DNA of 64,000 nt from Chloroflexi bacterium 44-23 (GTDB taxonomy: Bacteria > Chloroflexota > Anaerolineae > Anaerolineales > Anaerolineaceae), in assembly GCA_001899005.1 (NCBI GenBank), contig MKUW01000010.1, positions 1 through 64,000 on the forward strand. The letters run 5' to 3'. The stretch's first letter is position 1. Each line of letters starts with the position of its first letter. Shown here piece by piece: positions 51,401-59,001 of this stretch. Both the position numbers and the translations under genes were made by a program. The notes beneath the pieces are model-generated. The model was not told the DNA's origin and did no database searches. It was given only the letters and a program-made list of their open reading frames with translations.

Positions 51401-51637
51401 TCTGGTGAAGATCGCAGTGAAGCCTTTGCCCGGGCTACCCTGGAAGTGGAAAATATTGTTGAACGAAATCGCATTGTCAACTGGGTGGACAATATCGACG
51501 TCCAGAACAGGATGCGGATCGAAATTGAAGACATGTTATTTGACTGGAAAGAACAGGAAGGGATTAAACTTACCTTTGAGGAAATCGATCGAATTTTAGA
51601 TCAGTCTATTGATGTTGCCCGCGTCAGATGTCCCTAA
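48452..51637 (+). CDS. hsdR: type I restriction endonuclease/translocase (HsdR)
   Basis: The 1061-residue protein is the ATP-driven motor and nuclease. It has the N-terminal PD-(D/E)XK site (DLVLFVNGIPFGVIECKSPD with Glu168 and Lys170), Walker A THQGSGKS-like TQGSGKSLTMVF near residue 344, the DEGH box near 442 and further superfamily 2 motifs (FTGTPV; TGFDAPRDTVLY; QAIARVNRLYEGK). The ATG at 48452 has AAGGA; an ATG five codons upstream overlaps the previous stop. GC drops strongly from the first to the last third of the gene, so its parts may have different origins. Confidence 0.95.
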   Translation: MDQASIEFSELTRSQLPALHLLQNLGYTYLPPREAQALRGGRADAVLLESVLLDWLARNNEIQYHGQRYPFSEANIHTAVQVLKETLSIGLLRTNESIFDLLSLGKSLPQSVNGNLKSFSLRYIDWEHPEKNVYHVSEEFAVERRGSHETRRPDLVLFVNGIPFGVIECKSPDLKDPIAQAISQQIRNQKEDEIPALFQYAQLLLAVSGNEAKYGTVGTPAKFWSVWKEECDAFEKNVKAVVDQPLSRSQIQSLYDAFPGKHRMEAVNSLNLPRVVTAQDRAIYSLCQPKRLLELAYGFTLFDAGEKKIARYQQYFCVKKIMRRIYERDSEGRRSGGVVWHTQGSGKSLTMVFLAKAIALRPDIPDHKIVLVTDRVDLDDQIYKTFHACGKEVEQARTGKDLAEMLRENKQRIITTVIDKFDAAVGRQNARNDNPNIFVLVDEGHRTQYGSMHARMRQALPEACYIGFTGTPVMKKDHDTVRQFGGLIDTYTITRAVEDKNVVPLLYEGRHVDQKVDSKAIDTWFERITQDLSQPQIADLKGKYSTTDQLNKAAQKVQRIAWDISVHYRDNWQGTGFKGQLVVTDKATALLYKQFLDEFGMVTSEVLISPPDEREGEEDLYQENVLAVQRFWKGMMEKYGSEREYNKQIINAFKNGETPEIIIVVDKLLTGFDAPRDTVLYLTRKLKDHTLLQAIARVNRLYEGKDFGYILDYYGVLENLSHALDLYNSLPEFDKEDLVGILTDISEPVSQLAQAHSVLWDTFKEVKNRRDAEAYEILLTEEALREKFYERLSKYAKTLSIALSSVKFLEETPPEKVEQYRSDLKFFSKLKASVQRRYAEVVDFSQYEPRIQKLLDTHVGTGDVEQITSMVNIFDQKAFADEVEKLHSDAAKADTIAHRTQKTIYERMEQDPVFYKRFSEILKDAIKAYRDERLREKDYLAQVTEIMQAVLNRTGDNVPVRLNGHEVAKAYYGIVKETIQPGESGEDRSEAFARATLEVENIVERNRIVNWVDNIDVQNRMRIEIEDMLFDWKEQEGIKLTFEEIDRILDQSIDVARVRCP

Positions 51638-51651
51638 GTCAGAGGCAATTA

Positions 51652-52380
51652 ATGGTGATTATTGAGAGTCAAAAAATGATAACCGTATCCTATTCCAACC
51701 TTCAAATCCCTGTCACAGTATGGTTTGAAGAGCGGAATCGTTTAAGAATCACAGTTCAACCAGATAAAAGCATTGTCGCAAAAGCCCCTCTGGATCACTC
51801 TTTAGATGAAGTGCAAGCGAAACTCGAAAAACGCGCCTCATGGATGGCTCAACAATTGGAGTACTTTGATCAGTACCACCCCATTCTACCTGAACGCCAA
51901 TATGTAAGCGGTGAAACGCACTATTATTTGGGCCGGCAGTATCGGCTAAAAGTGATGGCTGGCAGCGAAAATGATGTAAAACTGATCGGTAAATATTTTG
52001 TGTTAACTACAACCCAACCAGAAAACCTGGAAAGAAAACAGCAAATCTTACAGGACTGGTATACCAGGCATGCCAAAGTATTCATACAAAATCGATCAGA
52101 GCTGTTTGTTGATCGACTCATTGAGCTTGGTGCAAGAAAACCTGAAATCAAATACCGCAGAATGAACAAACGTTGGGGAAGCTGTACACCTTCAGGAGTG
52201 ATTACATTCAATACAGAGCTAATCAAGGCGCCGACTCACTGCATTGATTACGTGGTTCTGCATGAATTATGTCATCTAGTGCACGAAGGTCACAATGCAA
52301 AGTTCTACCACTTGCTGGATGTTTTAATGCCAGATTGGAAGAAGCGGAAGGAACGATTGGAAAAGGTGATTTTGGTTTGA
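51652..52380 (+). CDS. YgjP-like zinc metallopeptidase (DUF45)
   Basis: The 242-residue protein has a WLM/YgjP-type zinc site with HELCH (His204, Glu205, His208) and His214 in HEGHNAKF, preceded by the conserved RRMNKRWGSCTPSGVITFN. Genes of this family often lie directly after hsdR, and a regulatory or maturation role is suspected but unproved. The ATG is chosen because AGAGG lies six bases before it; an in-frame ATG 24 bases upstream overlaps hsdR by 10 nt. Confidence 0.85.
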   Translation: MVIIESQKMITVSYSNLQIPVTVWFEERNRLRITVQPDKSIVAKAPLDHSLDEVQAKLEKRASWMAQQLEYFDQYHPILPERQYVSGETHYYLGRQYRLKVMAGSENDVKLIGKYFVLTTTQPENLERKQQILQDWYTRHAKVFIQNRSELFVDRLIELGARKPEIKYRRMNKRWGSCTPSGVITFNTELIKAPTHCIDYVVLHELCHLVHEGHNAKFYHLLDVLMPDWKKRKERLEKVILV

Positions 52381-52414
52381 GAAAAATTACTAACGAAAGG
52401 AAGATATTTGAACC

Positions 52415-53446
52415 ATGTCCAATTCGATTCTAGATGATGGCGGCGATTTCCAAACACGTAAAGTCGGTCCAGACCAGTACGAAATGCACATACCAATTCC
52501 AACTAATGATGGGTTAGTCGGACGAGAATGTCCTAATGCTGAGTGCTCACCTGGTTACTTTAAGGTGAAATTAGGTACCGGATTAACGGAAGGGCAAGTA
52601 CTTGCTTATTGCCCATATTGCCGGCAAGAGGGTGAACCAAATGATTTTACAACCCAAGCGCAAATTGATTATGCTTTAAGTGTCCTCAAAAATGAGGTTG
52701 TCAAAGGCATCGATAAGTCATTTCAAAAAGCTCTTGGATTAGGAAGTTCTCACAAAAAAACATATGGCTCTGGAATGTTTAAGATGGAAATGACTTATAA
52801 ATCGAGTAAGCCTGACTATGTTCCACGGCCGCTGGAAGAAGAGCTGCGGCGCGATATTATTTGTCCAAACTGTGGGCTTGAGCATGCGGTTTTTGGTTTA
52901 GCAACCTGGTGCCCGGATTGTGGAAAAGATATATTTATGTGTCATGTCGAAACTGAATTTGGCGTTATCCAGAAAGTTCTTAGTGTAGTCGATAAAAGGC
53001 GTGAGGAATTAGGCGCCAGGGTTGCCGGAAGAGATATTGAAAACGGACTAGAGGATGTGGTTTCAGTTTTTGAAGCTGTTCTTAAAATAATCACAATAAA
53101 GCATTTAGCCAACAATGGTATGTCACATGACGAGATAAGCAAGCGTCTTGAAAAAATCAGGAATTCTTATCAGAATATTAACTCGGCCGGGGAAACGTTC
53201 CACGCACAGACTGGATTGGATTTGTTTCATAATACCTCACAAGACGAAGTTGAAACATTAAGAACAATTTTTGAAAAAAGACATCCATTAACCCACAATT
53301 TAGGCGTTGTTGATAAAAAGTATTTAGAGAGAGTGCGCACTGGGGACACAGAAGGTCGTGAAATTCGAGTGACTGCACAGGAGGTGGAAATCGCTATAGG
53401 CATATCGAAAAAAATTATTTCTTCAGTCTACAATCTTTGTACTTAA
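52415..53446 (+). CDS. zinc-ribbon protein with HEPN-like C-terminus
   Basis: The 343-residue protein has two zinc-ribbon-like pairs of cysteines (CPNAEC with CPYC near residues 39-70, and CPNC with CPDC near 155-175). The C-terminal helical part holds an R-x4-H motif at Arg289-His294 (EKRHPLTHNLGVVDKKYLER), the signature of HEPN RNases found in many defence systems. That makes an RNA- or tRNA-cutting effector possible. The match is by motif only. It lies 35 nt after the metallopeptidase gene and is preceded by AACGAAAGGAAG. Confidence 0.6.
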   Translation: MSNSILDDGGDFQTRKVGPDQYEMHIPIPTNDGLVGRECPNAECSPGYFKVKLGTGLTEGQVLAYCPYCRQEGEPNDFTTQAQIDYALSVLKNEVVKGIDKSFQKALGLGSSHKKTYGSGMFKMEMTYKSSKPDYVPRPLEEELRRDIICPNCGLEHAVFGLATWCPDCGKDIFMCHVETEFGVIQKVLSVVDKRREELGARVAGRDIENGLEDVVSVFEAVLKIITIKHLANNGMSHDEISKRLEKIRNSYQNINSAGETFHAQTGLDLFHNTSQDEVETLRTIFEKRHPLTHNLGVVDKKYLERVRTGDTEGREIRVTAQEVEIAIGISKKIISSVYNLCT

Positions 53447-53468
53447 TGAATTAATCGAAGGAGGAAAA

Positions 53469-53717
53469 ATGTCCAAAGGTAGGGATCGTACTGTCTCCCG
53501 AAGACCAGATGGAAAATGGGAAAATAAAAGGAATGATGCAATTCGAGCGTCAAGTGTCCACGACACACAAAAAGAAGCTGCGGATGAAGCAAAAATAATG
53601 CTTCAAAATTCGGGCGGAGGTGAATTATCAATAAAAGGGATTGATGGGAAAATTCGCAGCAAAGACACAGTCCCACCAGGGAATGATCCTAATCCACCTA
53701 AAGATAAAGAGCACTAG
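53469..53717 (+). CDS. DUF2188 protein
   Basis: The 82-residue basic protein matches the DUF2188 pattern: RRPDGKWENKRNDAIRASSV, DTQKEAADEAKIML and ELSIKGIDGKIRSKDTVPPG. Its function is unknown; members are common in mobile and defence loci. It has a strong site (CGAAGGAGG) and ends the operon before the terminator. Confidence 0.8.
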   Translation: MSKGRDRTVSRRPDGKWENKRNDAIRASSVHDTQKEAADEAKIMLQNSGGGELSIKGIDGKIRSKDTVPPGNDPNPPKDKEH

Positions 53718-53751
53718 AATCATTCCTTGATTCGCAAGAATAATAAAGGAA

Positions 53752-53783
53752 ATAAAAAAGGCTCTGAGTCTCCCCAGAGCCAA
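53752..53783 (-). terminator. intrinsic terminator after the methylase-helicase gene
   Basis: GGCTCTG (53760-53766) pairs with CAGAGCC (53775-53781). On the minus strand a run of six T follows the stem. The plus-strand tail is weaker, so it may only partly stop the RM operon. Confidence 0.85.
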
Positions 53784-53790
53784 TTGTGTA

Positions 53791-56700
53791 TCATATTCCC
53801 AATCCCATCTGTCCCTCTGGTACTACCTCCTTTCTTCGAGTCCGCCTAACTACCACAGTCTTCTGGCTCACCCAATCATCCCAGGTCATTACTTTCGGAC
53901 CAGGAATGATCACTGCACTCGGGGTCGTCAGACTGCCCATTGGATTGTGGCTGACTTGCAGATCATCAGCAAACAAGGTTTGTAAGTCAGAGAGCTTCGC
54001 GCCCTCTAGCACATCACGAGCAAGCTGAGTGAGAAAGTCGCCTTCCTCCTCTGGAACAATCGCACCTCCGACCTCATCCCCGTAAACGAGCTGCGCGGCC
54101 TTCATCTTTTTTCCCATCAAGGCGAGCGCTGTTGCTTCCATCGCTGACGAGTAAACCGAGAAAATCGCTTTGACCGGCTGGGTCTGCCCCAAACGCCATA
54201 CACGTCGTACGCTTTGCCACAACGTATAGAGTGAATATTCGATTTCGAAGAACACCACGGTTGAGAATTGCACCAGGTCGAGGCCTGTTTCCACTAGCCG
54301 GGGGTTACAGATCAAAACATCGATGGTATTCACCCGTTTGGCAATCCATTCTTCGCGCTTACGTGGGTCAACATTACCGCTCAGAATGGAGACTCTTAGT
54401 CCATTGGCTTGCAGCGGCATCATCACCCGATCTTGAATATCGCGCGTGCCAGTCTGACGAACATAGACCAGGACTTTTCGCCCTTGCTGCTTCTCAACTC
54501 TACTGAAGTCAGCCAGCCAGTTCTCTTTCGGCAGCCATTTATGACCATTCGGATTGATTGCCGGCAACTCCATCAGCGGTACTTTTCGCACACTTTTACC
54601 ATCGCCGTCATCCACCTCATCGACCACCACAACCTCATCCCGAAAAGCGGAATTCGGTCGTGCTAGAGTCCATTGAAGCCAGGTGGATAAGTAACGACTG
54701 GATTGGATCGCCAGTTGTTTCAAGCCGCTATCCATGCTGTGATACTGCTGTCCCTGGTCATCAAGCATATCTAGGGCAACCACTTCTTCCTTATACGATG
54801 GTAGAGCCAGGTTCAGATCTTTCAGGCTCAGGAATATGGTGGTATCTAGTAACCGGCTCACAATGGCCGGGCTGACACCCGGCTGTTCTTTAGCCTGATT
54901 ACGGTAGCGCCGGTTTCCAGTGTACACGCCATCTTCATCCGCGTCTTCGTTGCGCCTCCGTCTTCGGGTGGTTTCTAGCACTCCATACAACCGCGCCCAG
55001 CGTTTCTCGTCATGGAAAGCAAAATCACGACGGACACCATGATTCAGACGATGCAGCAGCCAGAAAATTGAAGTGCTTTTGCCACCAAAGAATGTCCCTG
55101 TGAGCGTCAGCGTCCACTTCACAGCTGTTACCAGCTGATGGAACGCGACTCCTCGATCTGATGACTTGGATTTGAACTGATGGACCTCATCGGCTATCAG
55201 AAGCTTGAAAGCGCCCTTAGCATGTTTGGTAATGTACTCCGAAATGCTATGTCGCCTCGCCCCGTTGAACTCAAACAAGGGTGTCCCACATGGACGCGTG
55301 CCCCATACTGAGTCACCGTTGGCATCAAGTTTCGTCCTCCCGTCTGCATCCAACTCCCAGCCAGGGATTCGATTGTGACAGAATTGGCGTTTTTCTGCCA
55401 ATTCAGAGGCTTCGGTCACCGGAACGATGAATCCGTCCTTTTCAACCATCACGACCTTACCACAACCCGGACAAGCACAGGCATCCACAATCTTTCCAGT
55501 CAGAGGATCTCTCGCTTTCCTGGTGATGACTGCCGGCTGCCATCCTGCCCCAAACTTGGCAGAGGTGTGCGCTACCACCGCCACCCATTTAGGCTTTGGA
55601 CCTCCCTTCTTTTGAGCAGTGTCATAAGCTGCCTTATATTGATCCAGGAATTCACGGACATCGTTCACATCAGTAACTTCGTCACTATTCCGACCGATGC
55701 GACGGATTTCTCGTGCATATGCGCCTGGGATCACCTCGTCGATCTCGCGGATCCATTTGGGTACAAGGTGTGGAGGACAAAGCACGATTGCTGGATAAGC
55801 ATCCAGCAGTTCTATCACACCAGTCGATATTGTTGTCTTTCCAGTCCCCATTTCCGCCTGGCAGTTAGCCACTCCATTTTTACGAATTGAACGAGCCAAT
55901 GCCGCTGCCGCATGTCTTTGGGCAGGAAGCAAACCAGCACGCTCTTGTCCGGGAAGGGCTTTTCGTTGTGTACCAAGCCTATCGAGGGCTGCAATTTCGT
56001 TTGCAGTCGGGTCCAGATTGTAGATGGGTTTATAGGTTTCCAGCACATGCGCAGCGATCTTCTCGCCGTGAACTTTCATGAACTCTGAAAGGCCTTTAAC
56101 GTCCTGGATCATCTGGATGCCATCCTGCTTCAACACAGCTACCGTAGTAACAAAACGATCCTTGTAGGTTTCTACAACTGTATCCGCTTCTTTGGCATCC
56201 GGCTGTTCAGACTTTTCGACCACCTTGATCACCCTTCCCTTGATCAGCATTGGTTTACCCTCTTCATCAGTCAACTTCACCGTGCCCATCATGCCAGAGG
56301 CCATGAGCATAGCGATATGTCCTTTCTTCAAGGGCATGACTGGTTGGGAGAGTTGAGCCAAACCACGCGTTGGGCGAATCAGGTCAAGCCAATCGCTGGT
56401 CTTATGGACACCTGCTTCCTTCGTGGCTTCAACCATCTCTTCCGGTTCCCAATCCGTTCGCTTGAACATAACTGGTTTGCCATTTGCACCTCGTAATGGC
56501 GCAGGCAATAGTTCATAGATCGGTTCAACAGCGGGATGGATAGGTTCCAGTTCAGTTGATGCCAGGCTTTGAAGCGAAAGAACCTCCTTGTCTGTGGGCA
56601 ACTGGTAGAGTTTGCGCTTGTAGGCCAACACCACCACCTGCTTGAATTTCTCGAACAATCCATCCGGAAACCGATAGACCGTGATGGCTTCATAATGCCC

Positions 56701-57147
56701 GGCCAAAAGCCGAGCAACTTCAATCATTCCCAGGATTTTCTGTGGGATGATATAGGTCAGCAGCCCGCCACGCATCAGTTTGGAGGAGGTCGTCTTGAGA
56801 AAATCCCATTCCAGTCGTTTTTGACCCTCAAAACGGTCAAAGTCATAAGGCGGATTTAAATAGAGCCAGGAAATGCTTTCATCACTCAGAACACAAGCCT
56901 GCCAGGGAGCCTGGTAAACTTTATCCATCACGTTTTGAGCTTTCCCTGCTCGTTCTGGTGAGAGTTCTACACCCCAGGTTTCGCAGTTGAGCGCGTTGCC
57001 CAAGGAAGAAGCAGCTTTTCCTTCCCCTGCGCAGGGATCAAATAACCGCCCTCTTTCGCTGGGCGGTTTCAGGTAAGTGCGGATGATCTCGACAACCGGT
57101 TCATCCGTGGGGTAGTACCCCATTCTTTCAATTGCTGGTGGACGCAT
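53791..57147 (-). CDS. N6-adenine methylase / superfamily 2 helicase fusion
   Basis: The 1118-residue protein joins an N-terminal methyltransferase (SAM motif FDPCAGEGKA at 36-45, catalytic NPPY at 98-101; DUF6094-like) with a SNF2/SF2-type helicase. Walker A is AEMGTGKTTIS near 432, and the DEVH box is near 650. The C-terminal motif VI reads QSVRRVWRLGQTQPV. A zinc-binding insertion with CACPGC and later Cys pairs lies between motifs I and II. Such fusions occur on plasmids, phages and integrative elements and may modify or protect element DNA. The target is unknown. AAAGGAG precedes the start. Confidence 0.85.
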   Translation of the reverse strand: MRPPAIERMGYYPTDEPVVEIIRTYLKPPSERGRLFDPCAGEGKAASSLGNALNCETWGVELSPERAGKAQNVMDKVYQAPWQACVLSDESISWLYLNPPYDFDRFEGQKRLEWDFLKTTSSKLMRGGLLTYIIPQKILGMIEVARLLAGHYEAITVYRFPDGLFEKFKQVVVLAYKRKLYQLPTDKEVLSLQSLASTELEPIHPAVEPIYELLPAPLRGANGKPVMFKRTDWEPEEMVEATKEAGVHKTSDWLDLIRPTRGLAQLSQPVMPLKKGHIAMLMASGMMGTVKLTDEEGKPMLIKGRVIKVVEKSEQPDAKEADTVVETYKDRFVTTVAVLKQDGIQMIQDVKGLSEFMKVHGEKIAAHVLETYKPIYNLDPTANEIAALDRLGTQRKALPGQERAGLLPAQRHAAAALARSIRKNGVANCQAEMGTGKTTISTGVIELLDAYPAIVLCPPHLVPKWIREIDEVIPGAYAREIRRIGRNSDEVTDVNDVREFLDQYKAAYDTAQKKGGPKPKWVAVVAHTSAKFGAGWQPAVITRKARDPLTGKIVDACACPGCGKVVMVEKDGFIVPVTEASELAEKRQFCHNRIPGWELDADGRTKLDANGDSVWGTRPCGTPLFEFNGARRHSISEYITKHAKGAFKLLIADEVHQFKSKSSDRGVAFHQLVTAVKWTLTLTGTFFGGKSTSIFWLLHRLNHGVRRDFAFHDEKRWARLYGVLETTRRRRRNEDADEDGVYTGNRRYRNQAKEQPGVSPAIVSRLLDTTIFLSLKDLNLALPSYKEEVVALDMLDDQGQQYHSMDSGLKQLAIQSSRYLSTWLQWTLARPNSAFRDEVVVVDEVDDGDGKSVRKVPLMELPAINPNGHKWLPKENWLADFSRVEKQQGRKVLVYVRQTGTRDIQDRVMMPLQANGLRVSILSGNVDPRKREEWIAKRVNTIDVLICNPRLVETGLDLVQFSTVVFFEIEYSLYTLWQSVRRVWRLGQTQPVKAIFSVYSSAMEATALALMGKKMKAAQLVYGDEVGGAIVPEEEGDFLTQLARDVLEGAKLSDLQTLFADDLQVSHNPMGSLTTPSAVIIPGPKVMTWDDWVSQKTVVVRRTRRKEVVPEGQMGLGI

Positions 57148-57171
57148 TGTTCACTCCTTTACGAAAATAAA

Positions 57172-57208
57172 ATCCCCGCAGGAGACGCGTCCAACCCCTT
57201 GAGGGGAT
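57172..57208 (-). terminator. hairpin with T-rich tail before the methylase-helicase gene
   Basis: ATCCCC (57172-57177) pairs with GGGGAT (57203-57208). Inside is the palindrome CCCCTTGAGGGG. On the minus strand TTTATTTTCG and then the gene's Shine-Dalgarno follow. A second GC-rich palindrome lies near 57216-57228. The structure could limit readthrough from the upstream gene. Confidence 0.5.
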
Positions 57209-57257
57209 GAAAAGCGCCCCCTCCGGGGTGATGTAACGAGTTGTTTCACTTGTTCAA

Positions 57258-58325
57258 TCAGATGGTCAGTGAGATTTCCTCCTGAGCTAATAACTCGGAT
57301 AACAGTTCTTTCCAGTCAGCTTGCAGGTCAATTCTGGCACCAAGGATACAATCGCCACCTGTGGCCAGATCTTGAACCAACTTGCGGCTGCGAGCTTGTT
57401 TCCAAAGGGCTACTGACCATTCATCCAGGATCGGCACCTCCAGAGCTTCTTTGATTCGCTCAACGAAAAACTGAATCAATTCCTTTCCCGGGTCGGGTGT
57501 TCCTCGAAAAATAAGCAGATATGCACTGAGGTCTTCTGGTTCCCATTTTCCAGGAAGCGCAAGCCGAGATACAAACCCGACATGATGACTGGTGTATTCA
57601 GGCATGGCTTGCCAGGCTTGTTCATACTTATCAGTGGGAATCAGGGACACATCGCTTAGGCCGTCCTGAGTCATTTGTAGGGATTTCCCGCACATCAGAG
57701 TCACTCGAAGTGACTCCAGGCTGGTCTTGTAACCTACCAGACCAACATATGCCAGGTTATGATTGGTGTCATAGGCATAGCCAGTGGCATGTGCCATTGC
57801 TTGCCCGTTCCGAAGCTTTGGTACCGCTTCAGGAAATAGACGATCACCCGATTTGGAATCCCCGCTTTCCTTCGGAACAATCTTCCAAACAACAATCCCA
57901 GAATTGACTCGAGCCAGTTCTTCGTTGACCTCTTTCAGAACTTCGTACAGACCTTTCCAGGGTTGTGCTCCGGTGAAGGTGACGCTGGTTTCGCCGCATT
58001 GAATATGGATACTTCGGTCCTTTACATCGAGGATCGCTTCACCTAGAGTAAGAATTCGGTAGTTAGCTAACACTTGGGGTAGTTTCTCACCCGATTTTGC
58101 AGTAAACAGGTAAGCTCCGAGTTCCGAATCGTAGTTAAGGAAACCGGCTTTTCCAACTGCATAATCATATGGGTACGCTGCCCGTGTCAGTTCCTGCCCA
58201 AGGTCTTCTCTCGCAGGTAAGCCACTGCCATCTTTATAAGCAGCGATGATGATCTTGCCCTCTTTCTGCCTGGCGATGATGCGGTTCACTTTCTCGCGCA
58301 GGTATTTGTCTTCATAAATGTTCAT
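57258..58325 (-). CDS. unknown protein, partner of the methylase-helicase
   Basis: The 355-residue protein shows no enzyme motif that I recognise. It begins MNIYEDKYLREKVNRIIARQ and has mixed alpha/beta content. It is soluble and contains few Cys. CACAGGAGG gives a clear ribosome site, and an upstream in-frame start is unlikely. It lies 110 bp before the methylase-helicase gene on the same strand, with a hairpin between them, so it may be expressed at a different level from its neighbour. Its role is unknown. Confidence 0.7.
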   Translation of the reverse strand: MNIYEDKYLREKVNRIIARQKEGKIIIAAYKDGSGLPAREDLGQELTRAAYPYDYAVGKAGFLNYDSELGAYLFTAKSGEKLPQVLANYRILTLGEAILDVKDRSIHIQCGETSVTFTGAQPWKGLYEVLKEVNEELARVNSGIVVWKIVPKESGDSKSGDRLFPEAVPKLRNGQAMAHATGYAYDTNHNLAYVGLVGYKTSLESLRVTLMCGKSLQMTQDGLSDVSLIPTDKYEQAWQAMPEYTSHHVGFVSRLALPGKWEPEDLSAYLLIFRGTPDPGKELIQFFVERIKEALEVPILDEWSVALWKQARSRKLVQDLATGGDCILGARIDLQADWKELLSELLAQEEISLTI

Positions 58326-58516
58326 TTGTTCCTCCTGTGGGGTTTTGAGATTAATTACCAACGTTGTAGTAGATAGATTCAGCCAACGTTTGAGCTATTC
58401 TGTAAGCGTGTGCAATACAGAAGGGCAAAGGAATACCTCGATTTATATAATCCAGGGTATTTTTTCGCTATTCTGAAAGGCGAGTAAACTAGTGAAATAT
58501 TCTAAAAAATTACCTA

Positions 58517-58547
58517 TTGACATTCCAGTAACTAGAAGGTCTATAAT
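58517..58547 (+). promoter_or_regulatory. MerR-type promoter with 19-bp spacer and operator
   Basis: TTGACA (58517-58522) and TATAAT (58542-58547) are separated by 19 bp, too long for unaided transcription and typical of promoters twisted open by MerR proteins. The dyad GACATTC (58519-58525) / GAAGGTC (58535-58541), six of seven bases symmetric, is centred in the spacer. Confidence 0.85.
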
Positions 58548-58570
58548 ATCAAGATGTAAAGGAGGCAGCC

Positions 58571-58972
58571 TTGAAAATTCAAGAGTTATCCCAGGCTTCA
58601 GGCATTTCAACGAAGACAATCCGTTTTTACGAAGAATCTGGTGTATTGCCCTCGCCGGCGCGTAAGCCCAATGGTTACCGAGATTACGACCAAGCAGATA
58701 TTGAACGATTACGCCTGGTTGCCGGTGCACGACGCCTGGATCTTTCTCTAGACGATATCCGAGAAATCCTTGCGCTAAGGGATCAGCGAGAAGCACCTTG
58801 CCGCACATTGTTGGATCGAATCCAACAAAAAGCAGATGAAGTTGCTGAAAGAATTGTTGTACTGCAACGTCTCGAAGCAGAGCTTCGTGATTTGCATGCT
58901 TTGGGACTTACATTTCCTACAGATGATGTGGACGGCAAGAATTGTGTTTGTCACCTGGTCAGTGAAAAGTAA
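58571..58972 (+). CDS. merR: MerR-family metal-responsive regulator
   Basis: The 133-residue protein has the MerR winged HTH (IQELSQASGISTKTIRFYEE, RKPNGYRDYDQADIERLRLV) and a coiled-coil dimer helix. Cys77 matches the helix cysteine of mercury and cadmium sensors, but the metal loop is different: only Cys125 and Cys127 are seen (NCVCHL). So the metal site differs from classical MerR. Mercury is inferred from the following merA. The start is TTG after AAAGGAGG. It would repress and activate its own promoter. Confidence 0.85.
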   Translation: MKIQELSQASGISTKTIRFYEESGVLPSPARKPNGYRDYDQADIERLRLVAGARRLDLSLDDIREILALRDQREAPCRTLLDRIQQKADEVAERIVVLQRLEAELRDLHALGLTFPTDDVDGKNCVCHLVSEK

Positions 58973-59001
58973 ATTGGTTTATGAATTATTGGAGATATGA
59001 A

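Noticed and set aside
53791..58325. DISARM or BREX system
   Set aside because: The methylase and helicase are fused in one chain and the other signature genes (DrmA/DrmB, PglZ, BrxC) are missing.
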